Assembly: GCF_900086645.1 (NCBI RefSeq)
Contig: NZ_LT576451.1
Span: 2,914,001 to 2,978,000 of the forward strand
Direction of reading: 5' to 3'
Length of the DNA stretch: 64,000 nucleotides
Source: Curtobacterium sp. 9128
GTDB taxonomy: Bacteria; Actinomycetota; Actinomycetes; Actinomycetales; Microbacteriaceae
In this document: one piece after another, positions 50,784 through 60,837 of the stretch
How positions within the stretch are numbered: the stretch's first letter is position 1
Layout of the letters: each line of letters begins with the position of its first letter
Position numbers and translations under genes: made by a program
The notes under the pieces: generated by a model
Told to the model about the DNA's origin: nothing
What the model saw: the letters and a program-made list of their open reading frames with translations, nothing else
The model's database searches: none

Positions 50784-52373
50784 CTAGAGCGTGATGTCGA
50801 TCTCGCGGAGCGAGGAGGCGTCGATCGTCGAACGGACGTGCTCGAGGATGTCCGCCGGCACGGGCGAGTCGACGGTCAGGACGCTGAGCGCCTGACCACC
50901 GGCCGAGTGCCGCGCGATCTGCATGGCGGCGATGTTGATGCCCGCCTCGCCGAACTCCTTGCCGTAGACCGCGACGATGCCGGGCCGGTCGGTGTAGTCC
51001 ATGACCACGTGGTGCTTGTCGAGTGCGACCTCGACGTCGTAGCCGTTGATCTCCACGAGCTTCTCGACCTGCTTCGGGCCGGTGAGCGTGCCGGAGACGC
51101 TGATCGCCGGGCCTTCGGACTGGGCGCCACGGATCGTCAGCACGTTGCGGTACTCCGGGCTGTCCGAGTCGGTGATGAGCCGCACGCTGACCCCGCGCTG
51201 CTCCGCGATGAGCGGGGCGTTGACGTAGGACACCTGGTCGCTCACGACGTCGGTGAAGACGCCCTTGAGTGCCGCCAGCTTGAGGACGCTGACGTCGAAC
51301 TCGGCGAGCTCGCCGTGGACCTCGACGTCGATGCTGGTCACCGGCGAGGTGGCGAGGGCCGTGAAGACCTGGCCGAGCTTCTCGACGAGCGGGATGCCAG
51401 GGCGCACGTACGGGTCGATGACGCCGCCGGCGACGTTCACCGCGTCGGGGACGAGCTCCCCGCCGAGCGCGAGCCGCACCGACTTGGCGACCGAGACGCC
51501 CGCTTTCTCCTGTGCTTCGTCGGTGGACGCTCCGAGGTGCGGCGTGACGACGACGTTCGGCAGCGAGACGAGCGGCGAGTCCGTCGGGGGCTCCGACACG
51601 AAGACGTCGAGCCCGGCACCGGCTATCTGGTTCGACGTGAGCGCACGGTGCAGCGCGTCTTCGTCGATGAGGCCACCGCGGGCGACGTTCACCACGAAGG
51701 CCGTCGGCTTCATGATGGCGAACTGGTCATCCGAGATCATGCCGAGGGTCTCCGGCGTCTTCGGCATGTGGATCGTGACGAAGTCGGCGCGCCGCAGCAG
51801 GTCGTCGAGGGAGACGAGCTCCACCCCGAGCTGCTGCGCACGGGCGGTGGTGACGTAGGGGTCGTACGCGATGACCGAGACGCCGAAGGCCTGCAGGCGC
51901 TGGGTGATGAGCGCGCCGATGCGGCCGAGGCCGATGATGCCGACGGTCTTCTCGTAGAGCTCGACGCCGGTGTACGCGGAACGCTTCCACGCGCCGGCCG
52001 CGAGCGACGCGTGCGCCGCCGGGATGTGCCGCGCGAGCGACAGGATGTGCCCGACCGTCAGCTCGGCCGCCGAGATGATGTTCGACGTCGGGGCGTTGAC
52101 GACCATCACGCCGGCCGTGGTGGCCGCCTTGATGTCGACGTTGTCGAGGCCGACACCCGCACGGGCGACGACCTTGAGGTTCGGGGCTGCGGCGATCGCT
52201 TCGGCGTCGACCTTGGTGGCGGAGCGCACCAGGATGGCGTGCGCGTCGGCGAGGGAGGCCAGGAGTGCGGATCGGTCGGTGCCGTCCACGTTCCGGATCT
52301 CGAAGTCGGGCCCGAGGGCGTCGACTGTGGCGGGCGAGAGTTCTTCGGCGATCAGGACGACCGGCTTCGGCAC
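50784..52373 (-). CDS. serA: D-3-phosphoglycerate dehydrogenase, long form with ACT domain
   Basis: First step of serine synthesis: oxidises 3-phosphoglycerate with NAD+. The 529-residue length shows the long type found in actinobacteria: substrate and NAD domains (about 1-310; GIIGLGRIG dinucleotide loop and [12 protein letters not shown]), an intervening ASB domain, and a C-terminal ACT domain (about 455-529; [15 protein letters not shown]) that binds serine for feedback inhibition. The start is GTG 52373 with GAGGAAA upstream. First gene of the serA-leuB-ilvE-FAH run. A TGGGATACCG site covers the probable transcription start. Confidence 0.95.
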   Translation of the reverse strand: MPKPVVLIAEELSPATVDALGPDFEIRNVDGTDRSALLASLADAHAILVRSATKVDAEAIAAAPNLKVVARAGVGLDNVDIKAATTAGVMVVNAPTSNIISAAELTVGHILSLARHIPAAHASLAAGAWKRSAYTGVELYEKTVGIIGLGRIGALITQRLQAFGVSVIAYDPYVTTARAQQLGVELVSLDDLLRRADFVTIHMPKTPETLGMISDDQFAIMKPTAFVVNVARGGLIDEDALHRALTSNQIAGAGLDVFVSEPPTDSPLVSLPNVVVTPHLGASTDEAQEKAGVSVAKSVRLALGGELVPDAVNVAGGVIDPYVRPGIPLVEKLGQVFTALATSPVTSIDVEVHGELAEFDVSVLKLAALKGVFTDVVSDQVSYVNAPLIAEQRGVSVRLITDSDSPEYRNVLTIRGAQSEGPAISVSGTLTGPKQVEKLVEINGYDVEVALDKHHVVMDYTDRPGIVAVYGKEFGEAGINIAAMQIARHSAGGQALSVLTVDSPVPADILEHVRSTIDASSLREIDITL

Positions 52374-52400
52374 AGCTGCTGTTTCCTCACACGAGACGGG

Positions 52401-52418
52401 CGGTATCCCACCATCGTA
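52401..52418 (-). promoter_or_regulatory. serA promoter with TGGGATACCG operator-like site
   Basis: On the minus strand a TACGAT -10 (complement of 52413-52418) is followed within 2 nt by TGGGATACCG (complement of 52401-52410), close to the leuC and ilvD elements. At this place a bound protein would block transcription initiation. Confidence 0.45.
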
Positions 52419-52478
52419 TCGACGCGAGCAGGCCGTTACGACCGCGGCAGCAGCCCTGTGGAGAACCACAAGACGGGA

Positions 52479-52512
52479 TGGAGGCCCGTGGCGGCGTCGC
52501 CACGGGCCTCCA
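52479..52512. terminator. Hairpin; GGATGGAGGC copy of dispersed palindrome
   Basis: 15-bp arms TGGAGGCCCGTGGCG (52479-52493) and the complement (52498-52512) with a GCGT loop. It lies 8 bp after the stop of the small membrane protein gene and upstream of serA. Confidence 0.75.
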
Positions 52513-52520
52513 GTCCGGTG

Positions 52521-52898
52521 TCAGGAACCGATGCGGAGCGTCGAGGACACGTACTGCAGGAGCGTGAACCAGAGCGCGGAGACCGCGCAGAGCGCGGCGA
52601 CGAAGACGACGACCGTGCGGACCAGGTCCATCCGGCGCGACACCAGCCAGGCGGCGACGAAGGCGGCCGGCGCGATCAGCACGTCGAGGACGAGCGCCAC
52701 CCACGGCGTCGACGTCTCGAGGCCGGTGCCGCCGTTCTTCCGGACGAACTCGTTGAAGTCCGACACGGACTTCGAGACGCCGACGAGGTTGCCGACGGCC
52801 TGCCAGGTGACGTACGCCAGGCACACGGCCGCGACCCCCCAGACGACCGCCTTGCCGACGGTGACCGTGCGCGGCCGCTCGGAGACGGCGGCGCTCAC
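52521..52898 (-). CDS. Small membrane protein, three helices
   Basis: A 125-residue protein without a recognised family. Hydrophobic helices lie at about 15-32 (AVVWGVAAVCLAYVTWQAV), 62-83 (WVALVLDVLIAPAAFVAAWLV) and 90-110 (TVVVFVAALCAVSALWFTLL). GTG 52898 overlaps the upstream small gene by 4 bp, so the two are co-translated and may form a complex. A hairpin follows directly. No motif suggests an activity. Confidence 0.7.
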   Translation of the reverse strand: MSAAVSERPRTVTVGKAVVWGVAAVCLAYVTWQAVGNLVGVSKSVSDFNEFVRKNGGTGLETSTPWVALVLDVLIAPAAFVAAWLVSRRMDLVRTVVVFVAALCAVSALWFTLLQYVSSTLRIGS

Positions 52899-53359
52899 CC
52901 GAAGCTCCTGGTCATGATGAACGGCCACGGGATCAGGACGACCGCCCCGATGAGGAGCCAGACGAACTTGGTGCGGTTCCTGCTCCCCTGCCCGAGCCAG
53001 AGCGTGGCGGCGAACCAGAATGCGGGAGCCATGATCGCGAGGACACGCATCACCTCGGACACGATGCCCGCGACACCGGAGCCCGTGACGGTGAGGAGAC
53101 TCGCGCTGACGAGCCACGCCACCGTGTAGAGCAGGTAGATGCCACCGAACACGCCCATGCCGACGAGTGCGCTCGAACCGAGCGGTTCCTCGGGGTCGTG
53201 CTCGCGGCGTGCCTTGACGCGGACCGGGTTGTGCGCGGCGTCGACGTGGGTGGCGTCGTCCGCGTCGCCCCACTGCAGGGCTGCGTCGTCGTCGTGGTCG
53301 AGCGCGCCGTCCGGCGGGGACGCCGCGGCGTCGTCGTGTGCGGGAGGTGCCGGGGTCAT
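52895..53359 (-). CDS. Small membrane protein with acidic N-terminal tail
   Basis: A 154-residue protein. Residues 1-60 are hydrophilic and Asp/Ala/Pro rich. Three hydrophobic segments follow (VGMGVFGGIYLLYTVAWLVSASL; VMRVLAIMAPAFWFAATLWLG; FVWLLIGAVVLIPWPFIM). ATG 53359 is 7 nt after a TAGAAT -10, so it is probably leaderless; an in-frame GTG 6 nt earlier is less likely. It overlaps the next small membrane gene by 4 bp. No family was recognised. Confidence 0.7.
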   Translation of the reverse strand: MTPAPPAHDDAAASPPDGALDHDDDAALQWGDADDATHVDAAHNPVRVKARREHDPEEPLGSSALVGMGVFGGIYLLYTVAWLVSASLLTVTGSGVAGIVSEVMRVLAIMAPAFWFAATLWLGQGSRNRTKFVWLLIGAVVLIPWPFIMTRSFG

Positions 53360-53420
53360 GCCCACGATTCTACGAGAGACGCGGCGACCTCGGGACCGGA
53401 CGCCCGGCTGACGACGCCGG

Positions 53421-54611
53421 TCAGGCGTCGGCGGCCTGGGACTCGAGCACCTCGGCGACGACGTCCCGGACGGACGGGAACAGCGGGTGGCTCTCCATGA
53501 GACCGGTGAGGATCTCGGTGAGCGCGTGTGCCGTGGCCCCCGACCGGAGCAACGCGTGCAGCTCGATCGACTCGGGGTCGTTCTCGTCGTCGAACTCGAG
53601 CGCGACGCGGACAGCGCCGAGCAGGTGCTCCACGGGGAGTCCGCGCTCGGCGAGCTGCGCTGCCGGCCCGACGAAGCGTTCGCGGCGCCCGAGCTTGCGG
53701 AGCGGGTTCCGACCGACGCGGACGGTGGTGTCCGGCAGGTGGGGGTTCGCGATCCGGGAGAGGTTCGCGGCCACGTAGTGCGCGTGTTCCTCGGGGTCGA
53801 AGCCGTGCTTCGCGATGAGGAGCGCCGTGGTCTCCGCGAGGACGCCGTCGACCTCGGCCTTCACGGCGGTGTCCTCGAGCGCTTCGCGGATGAGCCGGAT
53901 CCCGCGGACGTAGCCGTGGTAGGCAGCCGTCGCGTGGGCCGTGTTCACCGTGTAGAGCTTGCGCTCGACGAACGGCTGGAGGTCGTCGACCCAGGTCACG
54001 CCCTCGATCTCCGGGGGCTCGGCGTCCGAGCTCGCGAAGGGGGTGCGCTCGATGACCCACTCGTAGAACGGCTCGAGCACGACGTCGAGTCCGCCCGACT
54101 GCCCGAGCACACCGGACTGGTCGGGGACGATGCGGTCGATCGCGCAGTTCGCGAAGACGGCGGCGATGTCGCGGTCTTCGAGGATCGGGGCGCGACGGAT
54201 GCTGGCGTGCAGGGAGTCCGTCGCGTTGAAGGCGTTCTCGCAGGCGACGATGGTGACGTCACCGCGCTCGAGCGGCCGCGCCGCGAGCCCTTCGGCGATG
54301 ACCGGCGCGACGAGCGGCAGCGTGCGGGCACCGACGGCCGTGGTGACGACGTCCGCCTCGGCGATCGCCCGGACGACGGCGTCGCGGTCGGTCTTGCTGC
54401 TGAGCGCACGGAACCCGTAGACGAGGTGCTCGACCGGCATCTCGCCGACCTCGTGCACCACGAAGCGACCGGCTTCGTTGAGGGCATGGACGACCCGCTC
54501 GTCGACGTCGACGAAGGTCAGCTCGTAACCGCTGGCCACGAGGAACTGGCCCACGAATCCGCGCCCGATCTTGCCGGCGCCGATGTGGACCGCTCGCTTC
54601 GTCACCGCCAT
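53421..54611 (-). CDS. mtlD: Mannitol-1-phosphate 5-dehydrogenase
   Basis: Interconverts mannitol 1-phosphate and fructose 6-phosphate with NAD. The 396-residue protein has the N-terminal dinucleotide motif GAGKIGRG at 11-18, which is diagnostic for MtlD, the VACENAFNATD segment, and the catalytic region ERKLYTVNTAHATAAYHGY (K..N..H). No mannitol PTS genes are adjacent, so it may work with a distant uptake system or in making mannitol as a compatible solute. ATG 54611 avoids a 13-residue extension with no RBS. Confidence 0.92.
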   Translation of the reverse strand: MAVTKRAVHIGAGKIGRGFVGQFLVASGYELTFVDVDERVVHALNEAGRFVVHEVGEMPVEHLVYGFRALSSKTDRDAVVRAIAEADVVTTAVGARTLPLVAPVIAEGLAARPLERGDVTIVACENAFNATDSLHASIRRAPILEDRDIAAVFANCAIDRIVPDQSGVLGQSGGLDVVLEPFYEWVIERTPFASSDAEPPEIEGVTWVDDLQPFVERKLYTVNTAHATAAYHGYVRGIRLIREALEDTAVKAEVDGVLAETTALLIAKHGFDPEEHAHYVAANLSRIANPHLPDTTVRVGRNPLRKLGRRERFVGPAAQLAERGLPVEHLLGAVRVALEFDDENDPESIELHALLRSGATAHALTEILTGLMESHPLFPSVRDVVAEVLESQAADA

Positions 54612-54767
54612 CCGTCGATCATCCCATGCCGATCGGTACGGTTCTGCCACGGTGCGGGCGCCACGGACGACGCATGTCGCGCAACGCGCTGCGCGTCGCC
54701 TGAGGGACGCCGGTCGACGGCGTCGGAGGTGTTGGAGTGCTGCTGCATAACGTTCGGGTCACATCGA

Positions 54768-54801
54768 GAGGCGGCGGTGCACGGGTGCACACCGCCGCCT
54801 C
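54768..54801. terminator. Terminator after ilvC
   Basis: 12-bp arms GAGGCGGCGGTG around a 10-nt loop, 24 bp beyond the ilvC stop on the minus strand. It closes the ilvD-ilvB-ilvN-ilvC operon. The rest of the 213-bp gap before mtlD shows nothing else clear. Confidence 0.75.
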
Positions 54802-54824
54802 GTCGTCGAGTGGTCTGGGGAAGA

Positions 54825-55850
54825 CTACCGCGCTGCGGAACCGTCGACGTAGTCGGAGTCCGACTGCTTCCACGCGAACAGCTTGCGCAGCTCGCGACCG
54901 GTCGCCTCGATCGGGTGGCCCTCGCCCTTCTCGCGGAGCGCCTTGAACTCCGGGGCGCCGGCGTCCTGGTCGTCGATGAAGCGCTTGGCGAAGGTGCCGT
55001 CCTGGATGTCGGCGAGCACCGCCTTCATGTTCTCCTTGACCTCGGGCGAGATCACGCGGGGGCCGGAGACGTAGTCACCGAACTCGGCGGTGTCGGAGAT
55101 CGACCAGCGCTGCTTGGTGAGGCCGCCCTCCCAGATGAGGTCGACGATGAGCTTGAGCTCGTGGAGCACCTCGAAGTAGGCGATCTGCGGCTGGTAGCCC
55201 GCCTCGACGAGGGTCTCGAAGCCGTACTGGATGAGCTGCGACGTGCCACCGCAGAGGACGGCCTGCTCACCGAACAGGTCGGTCTCGGTCTCCTCGGTGA
55301 AGGTGGTCTTGATGCCGCCGGAGCGGAGGCCACCGATCGCCTTGGAGTAGGACCACGCGAGGTCCCAGGCGGAGCCGGACGCGTCGACCTCGACGGCGAC
55401 GATCACGGGGACGCCACGGCCGGCCTCGTACTCGCGGCGCACGGTGTGGCCGGGGCCCTTCGGTGCGACGAGCGACACGTCCACGCCCTCCGGCGCCTCG
55501 ATGTAGCCGTAGCGGATGTTGAAGCCGTGGCCGAAGACGAGGGTCGCGCCCTGCTTGAGGTTCGGCTCGATGTCGTCCTTGTAGACGATGCGCTGGACCT
55601 GGTCCGGCGCGAGGATCACGACGACGTCGGCCCACTTGGTGACCTCGGCAGGGGTGAGGACCTCGAAGCCCGCCTCTTCGGCCTTCTGGCGGCTCTTCGA
55701 GCCCTCCTGCAGACCGATCTTCACCTCGACGCCGGAGTCGCGGAGGTTGAGGGCGTGGGCGTGGCCCTGCGATCCGTAGCCGATGACCGCGACCTTCTTG
55801 CCCTGGATGAGGGTCAGGTCGGCGTCGGCGTCGTACACGATGTCAGTCAC
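54825..55850 (-). CDS. ilvC: Ketol-acid reductoisomerase
   Basis: Second common step of Val/Ile (and Leu precursor) synthesis: isomerises and reduces acetolactate or acetohydroxybutyrate using NADPH and Mg2+. The 341-residue class-I enzyme has GYGSQG at 24-29, and the [14 protein letters not shown] loop with serines typical of NADPH preference. Conserved E-rich metal-binding segments are [23 protein letters not shown] and [16 protein letters not shown] 55850 has AAGGAG about 10 nt upstream. Last gene of the ilv operon, 46 bp after ilvN. Confidence 0.95.
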   Translation of the reverse strand: MTDIVYDADADLTLIQGKKVAVIGYGSQGHAHALNLRDSGVEVKIGLQEGSKSRQKAEEAGFEVLTPAEVTKWADVVVILAPDQVQRIVYKDDIEPNLKQGATLVFGHGFNIRYGYIEAPEGVDVSLVAPKGPGHTVRREYEAGRGVPVIVAVEVDASGSAWDLAWSYSKAIGGLRSGGIKTTFTEETETDLFGEQAVLCGGTSQLIQYGFETLVEAGYQPQIAYFEVLHELKLIVDLIWEGGLTKQRWSISDTAEFGDYVSGPRVISPEVKENMKAVLADIQDGTFAKRFIDDQDAGAPEFKALREKGEGHPIEATGRELRKLFAWKQSDSDYVDGSAAR

Positions 55851-55896
55851 GGTGCGTGATCTCCTTGGTTGTGGTTCGTTCGGGGCCGGGTGGCGC

Positions 55897-56397
55897 TCAG
55901 CGCACCCGGTCGGTGATGCTCTTCGGTCCGCGGCCCATGCCGAGGAGGCCCGCTCGGGCGAGCTCCTTGATGCCGTAGGGCTCGAGCACGCGGAGGATCG
56001 CCTGGATCTTGCCGGGGTCACCGGTCACCTCGACGATGAGCGAGTCGTTCGCGACGTCGACGACCTGGGCGCGGAACAGGTTCACTGCTTCGAGCACGGC
56101 CGAGCGCGTCTGGTTGTCGACACGGACCTTCACGAGCATGTGCTCGCGCTGGACCGACTGCGAGAAGTCGAGTTCGACGATCTTGATGACGTTGACGAGC
56201 TTGTTGAGCTGCTTGGTCACCTGTTCGAGCGGCAGGTCCTCGACGTCGACGACGACCGTGATGCGGGACAGGCCAGCGACCTCGGTGTTGCCCACGGCGA
56301 GGGACTCGATGTTGAAGCCGCGGCGGGCGAAGAGCCCGGCGACGCGGGTCAGCAGACCCGGCTTGTCCTCGACCAGGAGGGACAGGACGTGGCTCAT
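55897..56397 (-). CDS. ilvN: Acetolactate synthase small (regulatory) subunit
   Basis: The regulatory subunit that activates IlvB and confers valine feedback inhibition. The 166-residue protein has the N-terminal ACT domain ([30 protein letters not shown], 4-33) and the C-terminal half of the usual form. ATG 56397 overlaps the ilvB stop by 4 bp (ATGA), which keeps subunit stoichiometry. Confidence 0.95.
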   Translation of the reverse strand: MSHVLSLLVEDKPGLLTRVAGLFARRGFNIESLAVGNTEVAGLSRITVVVDVEDLPLEQVTKQLNKLVNVIKIVELDFSQSVQREHMLVKVRVDNQTRSAVLEAVNLFRAQVVDVANDSLIVEVTGDPGKIQAILRVLEPYGIKELARAGLLGMGRGPKSITDRVR

Positions 56398-58217
56398 GCG
56401 GTCTCCCCCGTCATGTCGGCGTCTTCCTCGTCCCAGGTGGGAGCGAGGGCCTGGGCGTACTCGATGGACGAGTTGCTGACCCCCTGCGGGACCATCGGCC
56501 AGACCATCGAGTCACGGCTCACGACGAAGTCGATCACCACGGGCCGGTCGTTCGTCTCGAGGGCGAGCTTGATCGCCGCGTCGACCTCGTCGGCCTTCTC
56601 GACCCGGATGCCGAGCGCACCGTAGGCGTCGGCGAGCTTGACGAAGTCCGGCACACGACGCGTCGAGTGACCGGTCTCCAGGTCCGTGAACGAGTGGCGG
56701 CCGTCGTAGAACAGCGTCTGCCACTGCCGGACCATGCCGAGCGACGAGTTGTTGATGATCGCGACCTTGATCGGGATGTCGTTGATGACACAGGTCGCGA
56801 GTTCCTGGTTCGTCATCTGGAAGCAGCCGTCGCCGTCGATCGCCCAGACCACCCGGTCGGGCTCGGCGACCTTCGCCCCCATGGCAGCGGGGACCGAGTA
56901 GCCCATCGTCCCGGCGCCGCCGGAGTTCAGCCACGCGTTCGGGCGCTCGTACTGGATGAACTGCGCCGACCACATCTGGTGCTGGCCGACCCCGGAGGCG
57001 TAGATGCCCTCGGGTCCGGTGAGCTCGCCGATGCGCCGGATGATCGCCTGCGGGGCGAGCAGTCCGTCGGTGGGCTCCGCGTACCCGAGCGGGAAGTCGA
57101 CCTTGAGCTGGCGGAGCTTCGTCCACCAGTCGGCCGTCGATGCGCGGTCCTCGACGGGGATGCCGCCCCACGCGTCGAGCAGGTCGATGAGCACCTCGCG
57201 CGCGTCGCCCACGATCGGGACGTCGGCGAAGCGGATCTTCGAGATCTCGGCGGGGTCGATGTCGACGTGCACGACCTTGGCGTCCGGCGCGAACTCGTCG
57301 GCCTTGCCGGTCACGCGGTCGTCGAACCGGGCGCCGAGCGCGACGATCAGGTCGCTGTCCTGCAGGCCGAGCACCGCGGGGACGGTGCCGTGCATGCCGG
57401 GCATGCCGAGGTGCTGCGGGTGCGAGTCCGGGAAGGCCCCGCGAGCCATCAGCGTCGTGACGACGGGCGCACCCGTGGCCTCGGCGAACGCGAGCAATTC
57501 GGCCGTCGCGCGCGAGCGGACGACGCCGCCGCCGACGTAGAGCACCGGACGCTCGGCACCGGCGAGGAGCTGCGCGGCCGCGGTGATCTGCTTGCCGTGC
57601 GCCTTGGTGACCGGCCGGTAGCCGGGCAGGTCGATCTTGGGCGGCCAGACGTACGGCGCCGACTTCTGCTGGGCGTCCTTCGTGATGTCCACCAGCACGG
57701 GACCCGGGCGTCCGGTCGTCGCGATGAGGTGCGCGGCGGCCAGGGTCGCCGGCACGTCGGCCGGGTCGGTCACGAGGAACGAGTGCTTCGTGATCGGCAT
57801 GGTGATGCCGACGATGTCCGCTTCCTGGAAGGCGTCGGTGCCCATCAGCGTCGAGAACACCTGGCCGGTGATCGCGATGAACGGCACCGAGTCCATGTAG
57901 GCGTCGGCGATCGCGGTGACGAGGTTCGTCGCGCCGGGACCGGACGTCGCGATGGCGACGCCGACCTTGCCGGACGCGGACGCGTAGCCCTCGGCGGCGT
58001 GGCCGGCGCCCTGCTCGTGTCGGACCAGGATGTGGCGGATCGTCTTCGACGCCATGAGCTCGTCGTAGAACGGGATGATCGCGCCGCCGGGCAGCCCGAA
58101 GACGTCGGTGATCCCGAGGTGCTCGAGTGTCCGGAGGACGGCTCCCGAGCCGGTCAGGACCTCGGGAGTGCGACGCGCTCCGGTGGCCGCGGACAGCGGT
58201 GTGGCTTCCGTGGGCAT
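56394..58217 (-). CDS. ilvB: Acetolactate synthase large subunit
   Basis: The ThDP-dependent catalytic subunit, which condenses pyruvate with pyruvate or 2-oxobutyrate as the first step of Val/Ile synthesis. 607 residues. The ThDP-activating glutamate lies in [14 protein letters not shown], the FAD region follows in the middle, and the C-terminal ThDP motif is [16 protein letters not shown] with the NN pair (INNSSLG). ATG 58217 has AAGGAA-type sequence close by. 47 bp after ilvD and overlapping ilvN. Confidence 0.96.
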   Translation of the reverse strand: MPTEATPLSAATGARRTPEVLTGSGAVLRTLEHLGITDVFGLPGGAIIPFYDELMASKTIRHILVRHEQGAGHAAEGYASASGKVGVAIATSGPGATNLVTAIADAYMDSVPFIAITGQVFSTLMGTDAFQEADIVGITMPITKHSFLVTDPADVPATLAAAHLIATTGRPGPVLVDITKDAQQKSAPYVWPPKIDLPGYRPVTKAHGKQITAAAQLLAGAERPVLYVGGGVVRSRATAELLAFAEATGAPVVTTLMARGAFPDSHPQHLGMPGMHGTVPAVLGLQDSDLIVALGARFDDRVTGKADEFAPDAKVVHVDIDPAEISKIRFADVPIVGDAREVLIDLLDAWGGIPVEDRASTADWWTKLRQLKVDFPLGYAEPTDGLLAPQAIIRRIGELTGPEGIYASGVGQHQMWSAQFIQYERPNAWLNSGGAGTMGYSVPAAMGAKVAEPDRVVWAIDGDGCFQMTNQELATCVINDIPIKVAIINNSSLGMVRQWQTLFYDGRHSFTDLETGHSTRRVPDFVKLADAYGALGIRVEKADEVDAAIKLALETNDRPVVIDFVVSRDSMVWPMVPQGVSNSSIEYAQALAPTWDEEDADMTGETA

Positions 58218-58264
58218 GAAGGGTTCCTTGCCTGGAGAGATGGCGGTGGTGCGGGTGTCGAACG

Positions 58265-59959
58265 CTAGCCCGTGACCGCGCCCTTGGCGGCGGACTGCAC
58301 GAGCTTGGCGTACTTCGCGAGGACTCCGCGGGTGTAGCGCGGGGGCAGCGGAGCCCAGCCGTCACGGCGGGCTTCCAGCTCGGCAGGCTCGACCAGTAGG
58401 TCGAGCGAGCGAGCCGCGATGTCGACACGGATGCGGTCGCCATCGCGCACGAATGCAACTGGACCTGCGTCCACTGCTTCCGGTGCGATGTGGCCGATGC
58501 ACAGGCCGGTTGTGCCGCCTGAGAATCGTCCGTCGGTCAAGAGTAGTACATCCTTGCCGAGGCCAGCGCCCTTGATGGCCGCGGTGATGGCGAGCATCTC
58601 ACGCATGCCGGGGCCGCCCTTGGGGCCCTCGTACCGGATGACGACGACGTCGCCCTTCTGGATCCTGCCCTCGGTGAGGGCGTCCATCGCCGAGCGCTCG
58701 CGGTCGAACACGCGCGCCGGCCCTTCGAACACCGATGCGTCGAAGCCCGCGGTCTTCACCACGGCGCCCTCCGGCGCGAAGGAGCCCTGCAGGATCGTCA
58801 GGCCACCGGTCTCGTGGATCGGGTTGTCGAGCTTGCGGAACACCTCGCCGTCGAGCTCCGGCGGGTCGATCTCGGCGAGGTTCTCGGCGACGGTCTTGCC
58901 CGTCACGGTCATGCAGTCGCCGTGCAGCAGGCCGGCGTCGAGCAGCGCCTTCATGATCACGGGGATGCCGCCGTTGCGGTCGACGTCGACCATGACGTAC
59001 TTGCCGAAGGGCTTCATGTCCGCCAGGTGCGGGACCTTGGAGCCGATGCGGTTGAAGTCGTCGAGGCTCAGCTCGACCTCGGCCTCGTGCGCGATCGCGA
59101 GGAGGTGCAGCACGACGTTGGTCGAGCCCCCGAGTGCCATGGCGACGGCGATGGCGTTCTCGAACGCCTCCTTCGTCAGGATCTGTCGGGCGGTGATGCC
59201 GTGCTCGAGCATGTTCACGACGGCCTCGCCGGAGCGGTGCGCGTAGTAGTCGCGGCGGCGGTCGGCGCTGGGCGGCGCGGCGGAGCCGGGGAGCGACATC
59301 CCGAGCGCCTCGGCGACCGAGGCCATGGTGTTCGCTGTGTACATGCCGCCACAGGCACCTTCGCCGGGGACGATCGCGCACTCGATCTTCTTGAGCTCTT
59401 CTTCGCTCATCGTGCCGGCCTTGCACGCGCCGACGCCCTCGAAGGAGTCGATGATCGTGACTTCCTTCATCGAGCCGTCGGCCTGCTTCACGTAGCCGGG
59501 CATGACCGACCCCGCGTAGAGGAAGACGCTCGCGAGGTCGAGCCGCGCGGCGGCCATGAGCATGCCGGGGAGCGACTTGTCGCAGCCGGCGAGCAGGACG
59601 GTGCCGTCCAGGCGCTCGGCGTTCACGACGGTCTCGACGCTGTCGGCGATGACCTCACGGGAGACGAGGGAGAAGTGCATCCCCTCGTGGCCCATCGAGA
59701 TACCGTCCGACACCGAGATGGTGCCGAACTGCAGGGGGTACCCGCCGCCGCCGTGGACGCCTTCCTTGGCGCCCTGGGCGAGCCGGTCGAGGCTCAGGTT
59801 GCACGGGGTGATCTCGTTCCAGGACGAGGCGATGCCGATCTGCGGCTTCTCCCAGTCCTCGTCCCCCATCCCGACGGCACGCAGCATCCCACGCGAGGTG
59901 GTTGCTTCGATCCCGTCGGTGACGACTCGGCTCCGCGGCTTGACGTCGATATCAGGCAT
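58265..59959 (-). CDS. ilvD: Dihydroxy-acid dehydratase
   Basis: Dehydrates dihydroxy acids to 2-oxo acids in Val/Ile synthesis. 564 residues. Fe-S ligands are Cys53 (ITPCN), the cysteine in AGCDKSLPG (near 125) and the one in [13 protein letters not shown] (near 197), the three-Cys pattern of the IlvD/EDD family. ATG 59959 lies 6 nt after a TAGACT -10, so it is probably leaderless. Head of an ilvD-ilvB-ilvN-ilvC operon. Bases 58430-58555 use markedly less GC-rich codons than the rest of the gene. Confidence 0.95.
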   Translation of the reverse strand: MPDIDVKPRSRVVTDGIEATTSRGMLRAVGMGDEDWEKPQIGIASSWNEITPCNLSLDRLAQGAKEGVHGGGGYPLQFGTISVSDGISMGHEGMHFSLVSREVIADSVETVVNAERLDGTVLLAGCDKSLPGMLMAAARLDLASVFLYAGSVMPGYVKQADGSMKEVTIIDSFEGVGACKAGTMSEEELKKIECAIVPGEGACGGMYTANTMASVAEALGMSLPGSAAPPSADRRRDYYAHRSGEAVVNMLEHGITARQILTKEAFENAIAVAMALGGSTNVVLHLLAIAHEAEVELSLDDFNRIGSKVPHLADMKPFGKYVMVDVDRNGGIPVIMKALLDAGLLHGDCMTVTGKTVAENLAEIDPPELDGEVFRKLDNPIHETGGLTILQGSFAPEGAVVKTAGFDASVFEGPARVFDRERSAMDALTEGRIQKGDVVVIRYEGPKGGPGMREMLAITAAIKGAGLGKDVLLLTDGRFSGGTTGLCIGHIAPEAVDAGPVAFVRDGDRIRVDIAARSLDLLVEPAELEARRDGWAPLPPRYTRGVLAKYAKLVQSAAKGAVTG

Positions 59960-59965
59960 GGAGTG

Positions 59966-59989
59966 AGTCTAGGACCGATTGGGATACCA
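59966..59989 (-). promoter_or_regulatory. ilvD leaderless promoter with TGGTATCCCA operator-like site
   Basis: On the minus strand TAGACT (complement of 59966-59971) lies 6 nt before the ATG. TGGTATCCCA (complement of 59980-59989) sits in the spacer. The same pair of elements, TGGTATNCCA and TAGACT, occurs at the leuC promoter. Confidence 0.5.
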
Positions 59990-60039
59990 GTGGCGCACTT
60001 TCATGCGTACGCATCGGCCTGGAGGCTGTGGTCACGTCC

Positions 60040-60837
60040 TCAGCGCACCGCACGCAGTCTCGCGAGCTGCTTCAGGACGTCGGTCAGGGCCGCCGGATCG
60101 GCGACCCGGTGGCCGGCGAGCGTGTCGCCCTCCCCCACCTTCACACCGACGTCGCCGTCGCGGAGCACCCGGAAGGCGTCCTCGTCGGTGACGTCGTCCC
60201 CGGCGAAGAACACCGCCTCGGCACCACGGAGCTCGCGGAGCCGGTCGATGGCGTCGCCCTTGGTGACGTGTCGCACAGCGAACTCGAGGATGTCCTTGCC
60301 GCCGCGTTCGAGGACGTCGGCGTCGGCCTCGTGCGCCGCCGCACTCGCTGCGGCGTTCGCCTCGGCCGCGACCTCGGCGCTCACCCGGCGCGTGTGCACG
60401 CCGTGCCCTGCCGGCTTGTGCTCGATGACGACCCCGGGGAAGCGCTCCCCGACGGCGTCGAGCGCCGCACCGATCCGCACGACGCGGTCGTGCTCCTCGG
60501 CGGTCAGTGCCTCTTGGTCGTGGCCGTCGACGCGCCACTCCACGCCGTGCGAGCCGACGAGCGACATGTCCTCCGGCGCCTGCGTGACCCGGGCGAGCGA
60601 GTCGAGCGGGCGGCCGGAGACGAGCACCACCTCGGTGTCCTTCGCGCGCTGCAGCGTCAGGACCGCCGCCCAGCTCCCCGGCAGGGCACCGACCTGACCG
60701 GGGTCGTCGGCGAATGGCGCCAACGTGCCGTCGAAGTCCAGCGCGACCAGCAGCGTGCTGGACGCCGCCAGGTCCGCGAGGGCCGTGTCGAGCTCCGGAG
60801 CCGCCGTCTCGTCGACGTTCGTGGACTGGTCACGCAT
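60040..60837 (-). CDS. otsB: Trehalose-6-phosphate phosphatase
   Basis: Removes phosphate from trehalose 6-phosphate to give trehalose, a stress protectant. The 265-residue HAD-family protein has the nucleophile motif DFDGT at 34-38 (VALDFDGTLAPF), SGRPLDSL, and the C-terminal GDDVTDEDAF metal motif. ATG 60837 overlaps the otsA end by 8 bp and has GGGAGG upstream. Reading from 61086 would duplicate otsA sequence and is rejected. Confidence 0.94.
   Translation of the reverse strand: MRDQSTNVDETAAPELDTALADLAASSTLLVALDFDGTLAPFADDPGQVGALPGSWAAVLTLQRAKDTEVVLVSGRPLDSLARVTQAPEDMSLVGSHGVEWRVDGHDQEALTAEEHDRVVRIGAALDAVGERFPGVVIEHKPAGHGVHTRRVSAEVAAEANAAASAAAHEADADVLERGGKDILEFAVRHVTKGDAIDRLRELRGAEAVFFAGDDVTDEDAFRVLRDGDVGVKVGEGDTLAGHRVADPAALTDVLKQLARLRAVR

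Noticed and set aside
60003..60014. ATGCGTACGCAT palindrome between ilvD and otsB as an operator
   Set aside because: It is 12 bp, close to the otsB stop and upstream of the ilvD -35, and has no matching copy elsewhere in the window.
59960..60039. Attenuator or leader peptide for ilvD
   Set aside because: The -10 sits 6 nt from the ATG, leaving no room for a leader.
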